DNA of 64,000 bases from contig NZ_FNIT01000002.1 of the NCBI RefSeq assembly GCF_900104035.1, positions 248,001 to 312,000 of the forward strand, written 5' to 3'. Numbering within the stretch: the first letter of the stretch is position 1; each line of letters opens with the position of its first letter. This document shows, in pieces, positions 44,906 through 53,478 of this stretch. The notes beneath the pieces are model-generated. The model had not been told where the DNA came from and did no database searches. It saw only the letters and a list, made by a program, of their open reading frames with translations. The stretch is from Aureimonas jatrophae. Its GTDB lineage: Bacteria; Pseudomonadota; Alphaproteobacteria; Rhizobiales; Rhizobiaceae. The translations under genes were made by a program, and so were the position numbers.

Positions 44906-46098
44906 CGCGCGGCCTCCGCCGTTTCCACCGCCTCGGCCGGGATCGGACGCACCGCGTCGCCGTCGCGTACGAAGGTGCCGGCCGTGGCCACCACCTCGTC
45001 GCCCGCCGCAAGGCCCTCGGTCACCTCGACGTCGGCGCCCGACTGGACGCCCAGCTTGACCTCACGCGTCTCGATACGGCCCTCGCGCACGACCTGGATC
45101 GTGTCGCGCGTGCCGGTGCTGACCACGGCGCTGCGCGGCACGACGAGCCCATCGGCCCGCGCGGTCTCGATCGAGGCGCGGGCGAAGGCGCCCGAGCGCA
45201 GGAGCGGCGAGGGGTCAAGCGTGACGCGCACCGAGCCGAGGCGCGTCGCGCGGTCGACGCGCGGCGAGACGAGGCGCACGCGGCCCTCGACCGTGGCCGC
45301 GCCGCCCAGCGAGACCGTGGCCGGCTGACCGGGCTGGAGGCGACCCAGCGCCGTTTCGCTGACGGCGGCGTCGAGCTCGATCTCGCCGCCGCGGGCCAGC
45401 TCGAACAGGGCGCCGCCCGCGCTCGACACGATCGCACCCAGCCGGGCCTCCCGCTGCAGCACCAGCCCGTCGGTCGGCGCCTTGATCTCGGCCTTGGAGC
45501 GCCGCAACAGGAACTCGCGGCGCTCGGCCTCGGCGCTGGCCCGGTCCGCTTCGGCGAGCGCGATGCCCTGCTGGGCCGAGGCGAGGCGGGCGTTGGCGGC
45601 GGCCGCCGCCGAGACGCGCGCATCCAGGATGTCCTGCCCGACGATGCCCTTGCCCGAAAGCGACCGGGCGCGCTCCAGCGCGGCGGCGGCCTCCACCTGT
45701 GCGGACTGCGCCTCGTCGACGAGGGCCCGCGACTGGGTAATCGCGGCTTCGGCGCGTGCGAGCTTCGCCTCCGCCTGTGCGATGTCGACGTCCACGATGT
45801 CGGTCGCAAGGCGCGCCAGCACCTGGCCCTTCGCGACCCGGTCACCCTCGTCCGCGAAGAGTTCCTCGATGCGCAGACCCTCGACGTCGGCGCCCACCGT
45901 CACGGTCTCGCGCGGCGTCAGCGTGCCGGTCACGACCGTGCTGGCGACGAGCTCGCCGGTGCGCGCCTTCACCACCGAGATGCTCGGCGCGTCCGGCGGG
46001 GGAGGGGCTGCGACGGGACCCTCGGCGATCGCGGGAGCTGCGGCCGAGACGAGAAGCGCGAGCCACGCGGCGCGCGAAAGTCGGGAGGCGGGCGTCAT
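44902..46098 (-). CDS. RND membrane-fusion (periplasmic adaptor) protein
   Basis: A 398-residue HlyD/AcrA-type adaptor. A signal segment (AAWLALLVSAAAPAIAE) is followed by a lipoyl half (TVGADVEGLRIEELFADEGD), a coiled coil with ARAEAAITQSRALVDEAQSA, the second lipoyl half (AEIKAPTDGLVLQREARLG) and a beta-barrel. It bridges the RND pump to an outer-membrane channel. It overlaps the regulator gene and the pump gene by four bases each, so the three are one operon, read from the regulator. Confidence 0.93.
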   Translation of the reverse strand: MTPASRLSRAAWLALLVSAAAPAIAEGPVAAPPPPDAPSISVVKARTGELVASTVVTGTLTPRETVTVGADVEGLRIEELFADEGDRVAKGQVLARLATDIVDVDIAQAEAKLARAEAAITQSRALVDEAQSAQVEAAAALERARSLSGKGIVGQDILDARVSAAAAANARLASAQQGIALAEADRASAEAERREFLLRRSKAEIKAPTDGLVLQREARLGAIVSSAGGALFELARGGEIELDAAVSETALGRLQPGQPATVSLGGAATVEGRVRLVSPRVDRATRLGSVRVTLDPSPLLRSGAFARASIETARADGLVVPRSAVVSTGTRDTIQVVREGRIETREVKLGVQSGADVEVTEGLAAGDEVVATAGTFVRDGDAVRPIPAEAVETAEAAR

Positions 46099-46715
46099 TG
46101 CGCGGGCTCCTTGAGAAGAACGTTCATGATGCGCAGGAGATACGGCTGGAGTTCGGCGGGCCGGACGTGCCGGTCCATCTGCAGGCGCATCAGAAGGCCG
46201 TCGCCCAGGCCGAAGAGGATCGTGACGACCTTGTCGACATCGATCGCGGGATCGACCTCGCCGGTCCGCATGCCGCCCATGATCGCCGCGCGGATCGCGC
46301 CGCGCACGGTCGCCTCGATCTCGGCGAAACGCTGGCCGACCGCGGTGTTGCGAAGCGATTCGGAGCAGATCTCGACCATCAGGCCGCCGGTCTCGGGATC
46401 GCGAGCCGCTTCCAGATAGCTGACGCAGGTGCGCACGATCCGCTCCGCCAGGGGACCCTCGCCCTCCATCTCGGCCATGCAGGCCTGGGCACCAAGACGC
46501 TCCTCGTTGGCGATCGCCTCGATGATCGCGTCCTTGGACGGGAAGTAGCGGTAGAGCGCGCCAGGGCTCATGCGCGCTTCGGCGCAGATCTGGCCCATCG
46601 AGGCGCCGTGAAAGCCCCAGCGGCTGAAGCAAAGACGCGCGGCGTTCAGGATCTGGCGGCGACGCGCCTCCAGACCGCTGGGGGCCTCGGCTTCGGGGAG
46701 GACGGACAAGGACAA
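46095..46715 (-). CDS. TetR-family repressor of the RND efflux operon
   Basis: A 206-residue repressor. The helix-turn-helix (about 20-65) reads LCFSRWGFHGASMGQICAEA then SPGALYRYFPSKDAIIEAIA. The rest is a ligand-binding helical domain. No ATG lies at the N-terminus; TTG at 46715 is the outermost possible start, and a second TTG two codons later is an alternative. The gene is first in the operon, and a palindromic operator sits 22 bases upstream of the start, so it probably represses its own promoter and hence the pump genes until an inducing compound binds. Confidence 0.9.
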   Translation of the reverse strand: MSLSVLPEAEAPSGLEARRRQILNAARLCFSRWGFHGASMGQICAEARMSPGALYRYFPSKDAIIEAIANEERLGAQACMAEMEGEGPLAERIVRTCVSYLEAARDPETGGLMVEICSESLRNTAVGQRFAEIEATVRGAIRAAIMGGMRTGEVDPAIDVDKVVTILFGLGDGLLMRLQMDRHVRPAELQPYLLRIMNVLLKEPAQ

Positions 46716-46737
46716 CCGGCGACTCGGGAGTGAGAGC

Positions 46738-46749
46738 GAACGATCGTTC
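46738..46749. promoter_or_regulatory. Palindromic TetR operator
   Basis: GAACGATCGTTC is a perfect 12-base palindrome embedded in a longer imperfect one (GAGAGCGAACG / CGTTCTCAT). It lies just upstream of the TetR start codon, and GAACG-N2-CGTTC is a typical site for TetR repressors of efflux pumps. Confidence 0.8.
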
Positions 46750-46835
46750 TCATATCACGACGCGGCGATTTCGCAAGGCACTCGAAGCATCATCCGCCGG
46801 CGCCGAACGCCCCGCTCCAGCTACCAAGGGCAGGC

Positions 46836-47051
46836 TTACCGAAAGGCGCGGAGCACCGCGGTTGCCGCGGATCGGTCGGCCAGAAGACCTTCCAGAAGCG
46901 AGCGCTGGAGCGCCGCCAGCAGACGCAGCCGGGCGCGTTCGTCGCACCAGGCATCGTCGCGCCGCCCGCCACCGCGCGCAGCGGAAGGCGACCCGGTCCC
47001 TGAATCGGGACGGGCGCTGCGGCGCTCGGGTGGGAACGTGATGACGGTCAT
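46836..47051 (-). CDS. Small hypothetical protein
   Basis: A possible 71-residue protein starting MTVITFPPERRSARPDSG, with a disordered Arg/Ser/Gly-rich N-terminal half and a helical second half (RLRLLAALQRSLLEGLLADR). Third codon positions are strongly G/C in the second half, which resembles real genes here, and the frame ends in TAA. The upstream ribosome-binding site is poor. It is the only gene candidate in the gap between the TetR operator and ffh and points away from ffh. I do not recognise it. Confidence 0.45.
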   Translation of the reverse strand: MTVITFPPERRSARPDSGTGSPSAARGGGRRDDAWCDERARLRLLAALQRSLLEGLLADRSAATAVLRAFR

Positions 47052-47337
47052 CGGTCGTGGGCCAGACGGCGGTTCGAAGCGAGGCTCTTCGCCCCTTGCA
47101 TCCGATGTACAGCGTCGGCCTTAAAAAAGCGCCACCTTTCCGGACCGCCGCGCCGGCCGTGGTTGACTTTTTCCACGATCTCGTCTTCATGCCCGCATTC
47201 TTGCGACCGTTCCGTCCGCGAGCCACCGACCACGTCCCTTCCTCTGGGAGCCGCGTGGAGGTCCCCATCCGCCAGCGAGTGTCGCCCGCGGATGCGATGA
47301 TCCGTTGGCTGGTGCTTGGAATGGGCGCGACCCGCCA
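47052..47337. other. Intergenic region upstream of ffh, no gene recognised
   Basis: This stretch holds no convincing coding frame. It is locally AT-richer, with TTAAAAAAG near 47120 and TTGACTTTTT near 47160, which could be part of promoters, but a matching -10 box at 16-18 bases was not clear. No small signal-recognition-particle RNA pattern was found although ffh follows. Confidence 0.4.
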
Positions 47338-47365
47338 CCATTCTCGGAACGTGCTTCGAGAATGG
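47338..47365 (+). promoter_or_regulatory. Perfect 9-bp hairpin in the ffh leader
   Basis: CCATTCTCG and its exact complement CGAGAATGG flank a 10-base loop. The 3' arm ends immediately before AAAGGAAG, the ribosome-binding site of ffh, so folding could affect ribosome access. Confidence 0.5.
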
Positions 47366-47376
47366 AAAGGAAGCCG

Positions 47377-48951
47377 ATGTTCGATTCCCTTCAGGACCGC
47401 CTCGGGTCCATCCTGAACGGCCTCACGGGCCGCGGCGCGCTGTCGGATGCCGACGTCGCGAGCGCGCTGCGCGAGGTCCGCCGGGCGCTTCTGGAAGCGG
47501 ACGTCGCCTTGGAGGTCGTGCGCTCGTTCACGGACCGCGTGCGCGAGAAGGCGGTCGGTGCCCAGATCGTCAAGTCGATCAAGCCCGGCCAGATGGTCGT
47601 CAAGATCGTCCACGACGAGCTGGTCGAGACGCTCGGATCCGAGCAGGTGGCCGTCGACCTCAACGCGCCGGCCCCGGTCACGATCATGATGGTCGGCCTC
47701 CAGGGCTCGGGCAAGACCACCACCACCGGCAAGCTCGCCAAGCGCCTGACGGAGCGCCAGAAGAAGCGCGTCCTGATGGCCTCGCTCGACACGCGCCGCC
47801 CGGCCGCGCAGGAGCAGCTGCGCGTGCTCGGCGAGCAGACCGGTGTCCAGACGCTGCCCATCATCGCCGGCCAGGGCCCCGTCGAGATCGCGTCCCGCGC
47901 CGCCCAGGCCGCCAAGCTCGGCGGCTACGACGTCCTGATCCTCGACACGGCCGGCCGCACGCATATCGACGAGCCGCTGATGGCCGAGATGGCCGAGATC
48001 AAGCAGCGCTCGAACCCGCACGAGATCCTGCTCGTCGCCGATTCGCTGACCGGCCAGGACGCCGTGAACCTCGCGCGCTCCTTCGACGAGCGCGTCGGCA
48101 TCTCCGGCATTGTCCTGACCCGCGTCGACGGCGACGGCCGCGGCGGCGCTGCGCTCTCGATGCGCGCCGTCACCGGCAAGCCGATCAAGCTGATCGGCGT
48201 CGGCGAGAAGATGGATGCGCTGGAGGAGTTCCATCCCGGCCGCATCGCCGACCGAATCCTCGGCATGGGCGACATCGTCAGCCTCGTCGAGCGCGCTGCC
48301 GAGACCATCGACGCCGAAAAGGCGGCGGCGATGGCCAAGAAGATGCAGTCGGGCAAGTTCGACCTCGACGATCTCGCCGACCAGCTGCGCCAGATGCAGC
48401 GCATGGGCGGCATGGGCGGGCTGATGGGCATGATGCCCGGCATGGCGAAGATGAAGGACCAGATCTCGGCGGCCGGGCTCGACGACAAGCTCCTGAAGCG
48501 CCAGCTGGCCATCATCTCCTCCATGACGAAGTGGGAGCGCTCCAATCCCGACGCGCTCAAGCACTCGCGCAAGAAGCGCATCGCGGCCGGCTCCGGCACC
48601 GATTCCGCCGACATCAACAAGCTGCTCAAGATGCATCGCCAGATGGCCGACATGATGAAGGCCATGGGCGGCAAGGGCGGCAAGGGCGCCGGCCTCATGG
48701 GCAAGCTGATGGGCGGGCTGGGCTCCAAGATGGGCCTGCCGGGCGGAGGCATGGGCGGCATGCCCGACCTCTCCAAGATGGACCCCAAGCAGCTGGAGGA
48801 GATGGCCAAGGCCATGGGCAAGGGCGGTCTCGGCGGCCTTGGCGGCGGCGGGCTTCCGCCTGGCTTGCCGCCGGGCCTTGCCAAGGGATTGCCCGGCCTT
48901 CCCGGCGGCGGCTTTCCAGGACTTCCCGGCCTGCCGGGCAAGAAGAAGTAA
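47377..48951 (+). CDS. ffh: Signal recognition particle GTPase Ffh
   Basis: A 524-residue protein. The N-domain (about 1-90) leads to the G-domain with [32 protein letters not shown] and the specificity box [11 protein letters not shown]. The methionine-rich M-domain starts near 325 with [10 protein letters not shown] and contains [13 protein letters not shown] and [12 protein letters not shown], which binds SRP RNA and signal peptides. The C-terminal 70 residues are a Met/Gly/Pro/Leu-rich tail, longer than in Escherichia coli but seen in relatives. The ATG at 47377 has AAAGGAAG just upstream. It delivers ribosomes translating membrane proteins to FtsY. It is followed by rpsP. Confidence 0.97.
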   Translation: MFDSLQDRLGSILNGLTGRGALSDADVASALREVRRALLEADVALEVVRSFTDRVREKAVGAQIVKSIKPGQMVVKIVHDELVETLGSEQVAVDLNAPAPVTIMMVGLQGSGKTTTTGKLAKRLTERQKKRVLMASLDTRRPAAQEQLRVLGEQTGVQTLPIIAGQGPVEIASRAAQAAKLGGYDVLILDTAGRTHIDEPLMAEMAEIKQRSNPHEILLVADSLTGQDAVNLARSFDERVGISGIVLTRVDGDGRGGAALSMRAVTGKPIKLIGVGEKMDALEEFHPGRIADRILGMGDIVSLVERAAETIDAEKAAAMAKKMQSGKFDLDDLADQLRQMQRMGGMGGLMGMMPGMAKMKDQISAAGLDDKLLKRQLAIISSMTKWERSNPDALKHSRKKRIAAGSGTDSADINKLLKMHRQMADMMKAMGGKGGKGAGLMGKLMGGLGSKMGLPGGGMGGMPDLSKMDPKQLEEMAKAMGKGGLGGLGGGGLPPGLPPGLAKGLPGLPGGGFPGLPGLPGKKK

Positions 48952-49034
48952 CGAGGGGCGACACGCCCCGAACCCCAAGACCCACGGCACGCTCGGACGG
49001 TGCCGGGATAGCAACACGAGAAGGAAGACCTAAG

Positions 49035-49415
49035 ATGCCCCTGAAGATGCGCCTGGCCCGTGCCGGCTCCAAGAAGCGCCCCTACTACCACATCGTCGTC
49101 GCCGACGCCCGCTCGCCTCGCGACGGCCGCTTCGTCGAGACGGTCGGCGCCTGGAACCCGATGCTGCCCAAGGACGCCGAGCGCGTGACGCTCAAGAACG
49201 AGCGCATCACGCACTGGCTCGGCCAGGGCGCGCAGCCGACCGACCGCGTCCTGCGCTTCCTCGACCAGGCGGGTCTCGCCAAGCGCGATGCCAAGCAGAA
49301 CCCGACCAAGGGCCTGCCGGGCAAGAAGGCGCAGGAGCGCGAGGCCGAGCGCAAGCAGCGCGAGGAAGACGCCCGTGCGGCGGCCGAGAAGGCTGCGGCC
49401 GGCGACGCCGAGTAA
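49035..49415 (+). CDS. rpsP: 30S ribosomal protein S16
   Basis: A 126-residue protein beginning [20 protein letters not shown], the S16 signature, with [15 protein letters not shown] and [15 protein letters not shown]. The last 45 residues are a Lys/Glu/Ala-rich helix typical of alphaproteobacterial S16. GGAAGACC precedes the ATG. It binds 16S rRNA early in small-subunit assembly. It ends at a very strong terminator, so it is separated from rimM and trmD, which stand more than 3 kb away here. Confidence 0.97.
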   Translation: MPLKMRLARAGSKKRPYYHIVVADARSPRDGRFVETVGAWNPMLPKDAERVTLKNERITHWLGQGAQPTDRVLRFLDQAGLAKRDAKQNPTKGLPGKKAQEREAERKQREEDARAAAEKAAAGDAE

Positions 49416-49438
49416 GCCGAACCGCGTTCGCGCAGGTC

Positions 49439-49472
49439 GGGGCCGGGTGCCGAGAGGCGCCCGGCCCCTTTT
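49439..49472. terminator. Strong terminator between rpsP and the convergent LysR gene
   Basis: A 13-bp stem (GGGGCCGGGTGCC / GGCGCCCGGCCCC, one T-G wobble) with a GAGA tetraloop is followed by TTTT. It lies 24 bases after rpsP and 6 bases before the end of the opposing LysR gene. Confidence 0.92.
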
Positions 49473-49477
49473 GCTTG

Positions 49478-50386
49478 TCAGTCCCCCTCGTTCGTCTCGC
49501 GAACGAAGTCGAGAAAGGCGCGCAGGGGCGCGGGCACGAGCCGGCGTCCGGGATAGTAGAGAAAGGGCCCGGGGAAGGCGTCCCACCAGTCCTCGAGGAT
49601 CGGCACCAGCTCGCCCCGGTCGAACAGCGGCTGGAGCCACTCCTCGAAGAGATGCACGACGCCGAGCCCCGCGACCGCCGAGCTGATCGCCAGATCCATC
49701 GCGGTGCCGGTGCTCACCACCAGCGGGCCGCGCGGCTCGATGGCGATCGTCTCGCCGTCCTGAGTGAACTCCCATGGGGCCAGGACGCCGCTCGTGAAGC
49801 GCCCGGTCAGGCAGTGGTGAGCGAGGAGGTCGCGCGGATGGCGCGGCGTGCCGCAGCGCGCGAGATAGCCCGGCGCGGCGCCCGTCGCCGTGCGCTGGCG
49901 GCGCGGACCGATCGGCACCGCGATCATGTCCCCATCGAGCCGCTCGCCGTAGCGGATGCCCGCGTCGCAGCCCGCGGCCGGCAGGTCCACGAACGTGTCC
50001 TCGGCGGTGATCTCGAGCCGGATCTCGGGATAGCGCTGGAGAAACGGCGCCGCGATCCGCGGCAGGATGATGCGGGCCGCCACCACCGGCACGTTGAGGC
50101 GAAGCGTGCCCGCCGGCCGGTCGCGGAACGTGTTGACGATGTCCAGCGCCTCGCCGACCTCGCGCAGCGCCGGCTCCAGCCGGGCGAGCAGCCGCGCGCC
50201 CGCCTCGGTCGGCGCGACGCTGCGCGTGGTGCGATGAAGAAGGCGCACGCCGAGCGTTCCTTCCAGGCGGCGCACCGCCTCGCTGAGGGCGGAGGCGCTC
50301 GACCCACGCAACCGTGCGGCTTCGCGAAAGCCCTTGGCGCGCGCCACGGCGACGAAGATGTCGAGATCGGCGAGTTCACCCGTCAT
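49478..50386 (-). CDS. LysR-family regulator
   Basis: A 302-residue regulator of the subgroup with FVAVARAKGFREAARLRGSS at the helix-turn-helix and RTTRSVAPTEAGARLL after it. The effector domain contains PAGTLRLNVPVVAARIILPR, YPEIRLEITAEDTFVD and AVAGLGVVHLFEEWLQP. It diverges from the aldo/keto reductase gene across 103 bases, so that gene is its likely target. Effector unknown. Confidence 0.91.
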   Translation of the reverse strand: MTGELADLDIFVAVARAKGFREAARLRGSSASALSEAVRRLEGTLGVRLLHRTTRSVAPTEAGARLLARLEPALREVGEALDIVNTFRDRPAGTLRLNVPVVAARIILPRIAAPFLQRYPEIRLEITAEDTFVDLPAAGCDAGIRYGERLDGDMIAVPIGPRRQRTATGAAPGYLARCGTPRHPRDLLAHHCLTGRFTSGVLAPWEFTQDGETIAIEPRGPLVVSTGTAMDLAISSAVAGLGVVHLFEEWLQPLFDRGELVPILEDWWDAFPGPFLYYPGRRLVPAPLRAFLDFVRETNEGD

Positions 50387-50387
50387 T

Positions 50388-50403
50388 GTGCGCCTCCGCG
50401 CAC
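50388..50403. promoter_or_regulatory. Inverted repeat next to the LysR start, candidate operator
   Basis: GTGCGCCTCCGCGCAC is a perfect 6-bp inverted repeat with 4-base spacer directly upstream of the LysR start codon. Its architecture matches the 6-4-6 repeat near the other LysR gene at 36.0 kb; function is inferred. Confidence 0.4.
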
Positions 50404-50489
50404 GGCCCGTACGGATCGGGCCGGCTAATCGAACGCCTACGTCTCGCGTATCTATCGCTCACACCGCAAGCGAAGGACGCGACGCTTCC

Positions 50490-51371
50490 ATGTCTTCCAC
50501 CGTTTCCCACGACAGCTTTCCCCTCGGCGACCGCCCGGTCCGCCGCCTCGGCTACGGCGCCATGCAGCTCGCCGGTCCCGGCGTCTTCGGTCCGCCCAAG
50601 GACCGCGAGGCGGCGCTCGCCGTCCTGCGTGCGGCGGTCGAGGCCGGCGTCGACCATATCGACACCAGCGACTTCTACGGACCGCACGTCACCAACCAGC
50701 TGATCCGCGAGGCGCTGTCGCCCTACAACCGCGACCTCGTGATCGTCACCAAGATCGGGGCGCGGCGCGGCGCGGACGCCTCGTGGCTGCCGGCGGCGTC
50801 CGAGGACGAGCTGCGGCGCGCCGTCGAGGACAACCTTCGCAACCTCGGGCTCGACACGCTGGAGGTCGTCAACATGCGCTTCTTCGGCGACGGCCATAAC
50901 CCCGACGACAGCTCGGTCGAGCGCGAGATGCGCGTCATGGCCGACCTTCGCCGCGAAGGATTGGTGCGTCATGTCGGCGTCAGCAACGTATCGTCCAAGC
51001 AGGTTGCCGAGGCACGGGAGATCGTTCCGATCGTCTGCGTGCAGAACCAGTACAACCTCGCCCATCGCGGCGACGACGCGCTGATCGACGAGCTGGCGCG
51101 CGACGGCATCGCCTACGTGCCCTTCTTCCCGCTCGGCGGCTTCTCGCCGCTCCAGTCGGAGGAGCTGAACGCGGTCGCGGCCTCGCTCCAGGCCACGCCC
51201 ATGCAGGTCGCGCTCGCCTGGCTCCTTCAGCGCGCGCCCAACATCCTTCTTATTCCCGGTACCTCGTCGGTGGCGCATCTTCGCGAGAACCTCGCCGCTG
51301 GCGATCTGCCGCTGCCGTCCGAGGCGGTCGCGCGGCTGGATGCGATCGCGCCTGGTGGCGCCGCGCACTAG
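50490..51371 (+). CDS. Aldo/keto reductase, YdbC/PdxI-like
   Basis: A 293-residue NADPH-dependent oxidoreductase with the barrel motifs VDHIDTSDFYGPHVTNQLI (catalytic Asp and Tyr) and LVIVTKIGARRG (catalytic Lys). Where classical family members have LYQLH, this protein reads EVVNMRFFGDG, with Arg in the histidine position; the VVN.R form is typical of the YdbC/PdxI subgroup, which reduces pyridoxal. VRHVGVSNVSSKQVAEA and LLIPGTSSVAHLREN complete the cofactor site. It is divergent from a LysR regulator. Confidence 0.88.
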   Translation: MSSTVSHDSFPLGDRPVRRLGYGAMQLAGPGVFGPPKDREAALAVLRAAVEAGVDHIDTSDFYGPHVTNQLIREALSPYNRDLVIVTKIGARRGADASWLPAASEDELRRAVEDNLRNLGLDTLEVVNMRFFGDGHNPDDSSVEREMRVMADLRREGLVRHVGVSNVSSKQVAEAREIVPIVCVQNQYNLAHRGDDALIDELARDGIAYVPFFPLGGFSPLQSEELNAVAASLQATPMQVALAWLLQRAPNILLIPGTSSVAHLRENLAAGDLPLPSEAVARLDAIAPGGAAH

Positions 51372-51485
51372 AGGGGAGGCGGGGGGCGTCCCCCGCGCGT
51401 ATGGCCGCAGGTCGACGCATCGGGGGAACCCTTAGCTGCCTCTGGTCTTTCGGCGGCGCCCCGTCAGCGCACCGAAGGATCCGGC

Positions 51486-52481
51486 ATGACCCGTTTCGGC
51501 TACCACGTCTCCCACGAGCAGTTCGCCCCGTCCGCGCTGCTCGGCTACGTCCGGCAGGCCGAGGCGGCCGGTTTCGAGTGCGCCATGTCGTCGGAGCACT
51601 TCCAGCCCTGGAGCGAGCGGCAGGGTCATAGCGGCCATGCCTGGTCCTGGCTGGGGGCGGCGCTCGCCTCGACCCAACTCCCGTTCGGCATCATCACCGC
51701 GCCCGGCTACCGCCACCATCCGGCGGTGCTGGCGCAGTCGGCGGCGACGCTGGCGGAGATGTTTCCCGAGCGCCTCTGGCTCGCGCTCGGCTCCGGGCAG
51801 CTTCTCAACGAGGGCGTCACCGGCCTCACTTGGCCCGACAAGGCCACCCGCACCGAGCGCCTGGCCGAATGCGCGGCCGTGATCCGCGCGCTCTTCGAGG
51901 GCGAGACCGTGACCCATCGCGGTCTGGTCACCGTGGTGGAGGCCAAGCTTTGGTCGCGGCCCGAACGCGCACCGCTTCTGGTCGGCGGGGCCGTGACCGC
52001 CGACACGGCGCGGCGCGTGGCCGCCTGGGCCGACGGACTGGTGACGGTCGGCATCGAGCCCGGCAAGCTGCGCCCCGTGGTGGAGGCCTTCCGCGAGGGC
52101 GGGGGCGAGAACAAGCCGGTCTTCCTCCAGACCAAGGTCTGCTGGAACCGGAACGAGGCGGCGGCGCTGGCCGACGCCCACGACCAGTGGGCCGCCAACA
52201 TGCTGGAGGGTGACGTCAACTGGGACCTGCGCTCGCCCCAGGAGTTCGATACCGCCTCGCGCTTCGTGCGGCCGGAGGACGTGGGCACCTGCGTGCGCGT
52301 CTCGTCCGACCTCGGGCGGCAGGCGGCCTGGCTTGCCGAACTCGCCGCCATGGGCTTTGCGGAGATCATCGTGCATCAGGTCGGTCGCGAGCAGGAGCGC
52401 TTCATCGAAGCCTTCGGCCGCCACGTCCTGCCCCAGATGGAGGCCGGCGCACCACGCACGAGGCTGGCGGCGGTCGGTTGA
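51486..52481 (+). CDS. Luciferase-like flavin-dependent oxidoreductase
   Basis: A 331-residue LLM-class protein: FGYHVSHEQFAPSALLGYVR at the start, CAMSSEHFQPWSERQGHSG, FGIITAPGYRHHPAVLAQ, WLALGSGQLLNEGVTG and PLLVGGAVTADTARRVA. These match the family named TIGR03885 as I recall it (probable non-F420 flavinoid oxidoreductase). Substrate unknown. It follows the aldo/keto reductase after 114 bases in the same direction and precedes rimM by 66 bases. Confidence 0.86.
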   Translation: MTRFGYHVSHEQFAPSALLGYVRQAEAAGFECAMSSEHFQPWSERQGHSGHAWSWLGAALASTQLPFGIITAPGYRHHPAVLAQSAATLAEMFPERLWLALGSGQLLNEGVTGLTWPDKATRTERLAECAAVIRALFEGETVTHRGLVTVVEAKLWSRPERAPLLVGGAVTADTARRVAAWADGLVTVGIEPGKLRPVVEAFREGGGENKPVFLQTKVCWNRNEAAALADAHDQWAANMLEGDVNWDLRSPQEFDTASRFVRPEDVGTCVRVSSDLGRQAAWLAELAAMGFAEIIVHQVGREQERFIEAFGRHVLPQMEAGAPRTRLAAVG

Positions 52482-52547
52482 CCGCAGAGGCGCGACGCCG
52501 CACAAGGCCGGATCGTCGTTCCCTTCCTGCCAAGGTTTGTCGCCGTC

Positions 52548-53099
52548 GTGAACAATGCTTCCCCGCTCGCCGATCCCGTGCTTCTGGCCACCGTCGGCGG
52601 GGCGCATGGCGTGCGCGGCGAGGTGCGCGTGCGCTCCTTCACGGCCGACCCCGAGGATGTCGGCGCCTACGGACCGCTGACGGATGCTAAGGGCAACCGC
52701 TTCACCGTGGTCTCGGCCCGCGTGCAAAAGAACGTCGTGGTGGTGCGCTTCCGCGAGGTCGCGGACCGAAACGCCGCCGAGCTCCTGAACGGGCGCGAGC
52801 TCTTCGTGGACCGCTCGGTCCTGCCGGAAGAGGGAGAGGACGAGTTCTACCAGGCCGACCTCGTCGGTCTCGACGTGCGGCTGACGACCGGCGAGGTGAT
52901 CGGCGAGATCCTAGCCGTCCACGATTTCGGCGGCGGCGACATCCTGGAGATCGGCGACGGCGAGAAGCCCAGCGTCATGATCCCCTTCACGGAAGCCGCC
53001 GTGCCGGAGGTCGACCTCGACCTTGGCTTCGTCCTGGTCGAGCCCGTGGCCGCCGGCCTTCGCGACGCCGTGGAGGCTCGCGAGGGCGACGAGGACTAG
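52548..53099 (+). CDS. rimM: Ribosome maturation factor RimM
   Basis: A 183-residue protein with an N-terminal RimM domain (VLLATVGGAHGVRGEVRVRSF) and a C-terminal PRC-barrel (FYQADLVGLDVRLTTGEVIGE, then GGGDILEIG and MIPFTEAAVPEVD). It binds S19 and helps 30S head maturation. The start is GTG. It lies 376 bases upstream of the trmD start, with a small monooxygenase-fold gene in between, which differs from the usual direct rimM-trmD junction. Confidence 0.95.
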   Translation: MNNASPLADPVLLATVGGAHGVRGEVRVRSFTADPEDVGAYGPLTDAKGNRFTVVSARVQKNVVVVRFREVADRNAAELLNGRELFVDRSVLPEEGEDEFYQADLVGLDVRLTTGEVIGEILAVHDFGGGDILEIGDGEKPSVMIPFTEAAVPEVDLDLGFVLVEPVAAGLRDAVEAREGDED

Positions 53100-53175
53100 A
53101 AAGCGCCGCTGGACAGCGCGGGCGGCCTCGCCTAACCCCGAAGCTGGTTTTCCTGAAGCAGCCGGAGCATCCTCC

Positions 53176-53478
53176 ATGATCATCGTCTCGGGTTTCCTGC
53201 GCCTGTCGCCCGCCGATCTCGACACGGTACGCGAGGCCGCGCGCGCCACGATCGCCGCGACGCGCGCCGAGGAAGGCTGCCACATCTACGCCTTCGCCGA
53301 CGACCTGACCGAGCCCGGCCTCGTCCGGATCTACGAGGAGTGGGACAGCCGCGAGACGCTGGCCGCCCACGGCCAGACGGCGCATATCGCCGCCTGGCGC
53401 GAGACGCTGAAGGGCGTCACCGTCGTCGAGCAGCGCCTGAAGATCGTCGAGGTCGCCTCCGAGGAGCCCTTCAGCTGA
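53176..53478 (+). CDS. Antibiotic-biosynthesis-monooxygenase-fold protein
   Basis: A 100-residue ferredoxin-like protein of the ABM family: [20 protein letters not shown] at the start, [17 protein letters not shown] in the middle and [20 protein letters not shown] with the conserved E-W and H. Such proteins are quinol monooxygenases, haem-degrading enzymes or unknowns. It is inserted between rimM and trmD, and the trmD start overlaps its stop codon, so trmD translation is probably coupled to it. Confidence 0.88.
   Translation: MIIVSGFLRLSPADLDTVREAARATIAATRAEEGCHIYAFADDLTEPGLVRIYEEWDSRETLAAHGQTAHIAAWRETLKGVTVVEQRLKIVEVASEEPFS

Noticed and set aside
41034-45011. A 1325-codon minus-strand frame covering the RND gene
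   Set aside because: The RND protein in another frame of the same strand has full family motifs; this one is a frame-shifted shadow rich in Arg, Gly and Ala.
47052-47376. Possible 4.5S signal-recognition-particle RNA next to ffh
   Set aside because: The conserved core around GGAAGGAAGCAGC was not found on either strand in this gap.
47057-47416. A 119-codon plus-strand frame before ffh
   Set aside because: No ribosome-binding site, no family pattern, and it runs into ffh in another frame.
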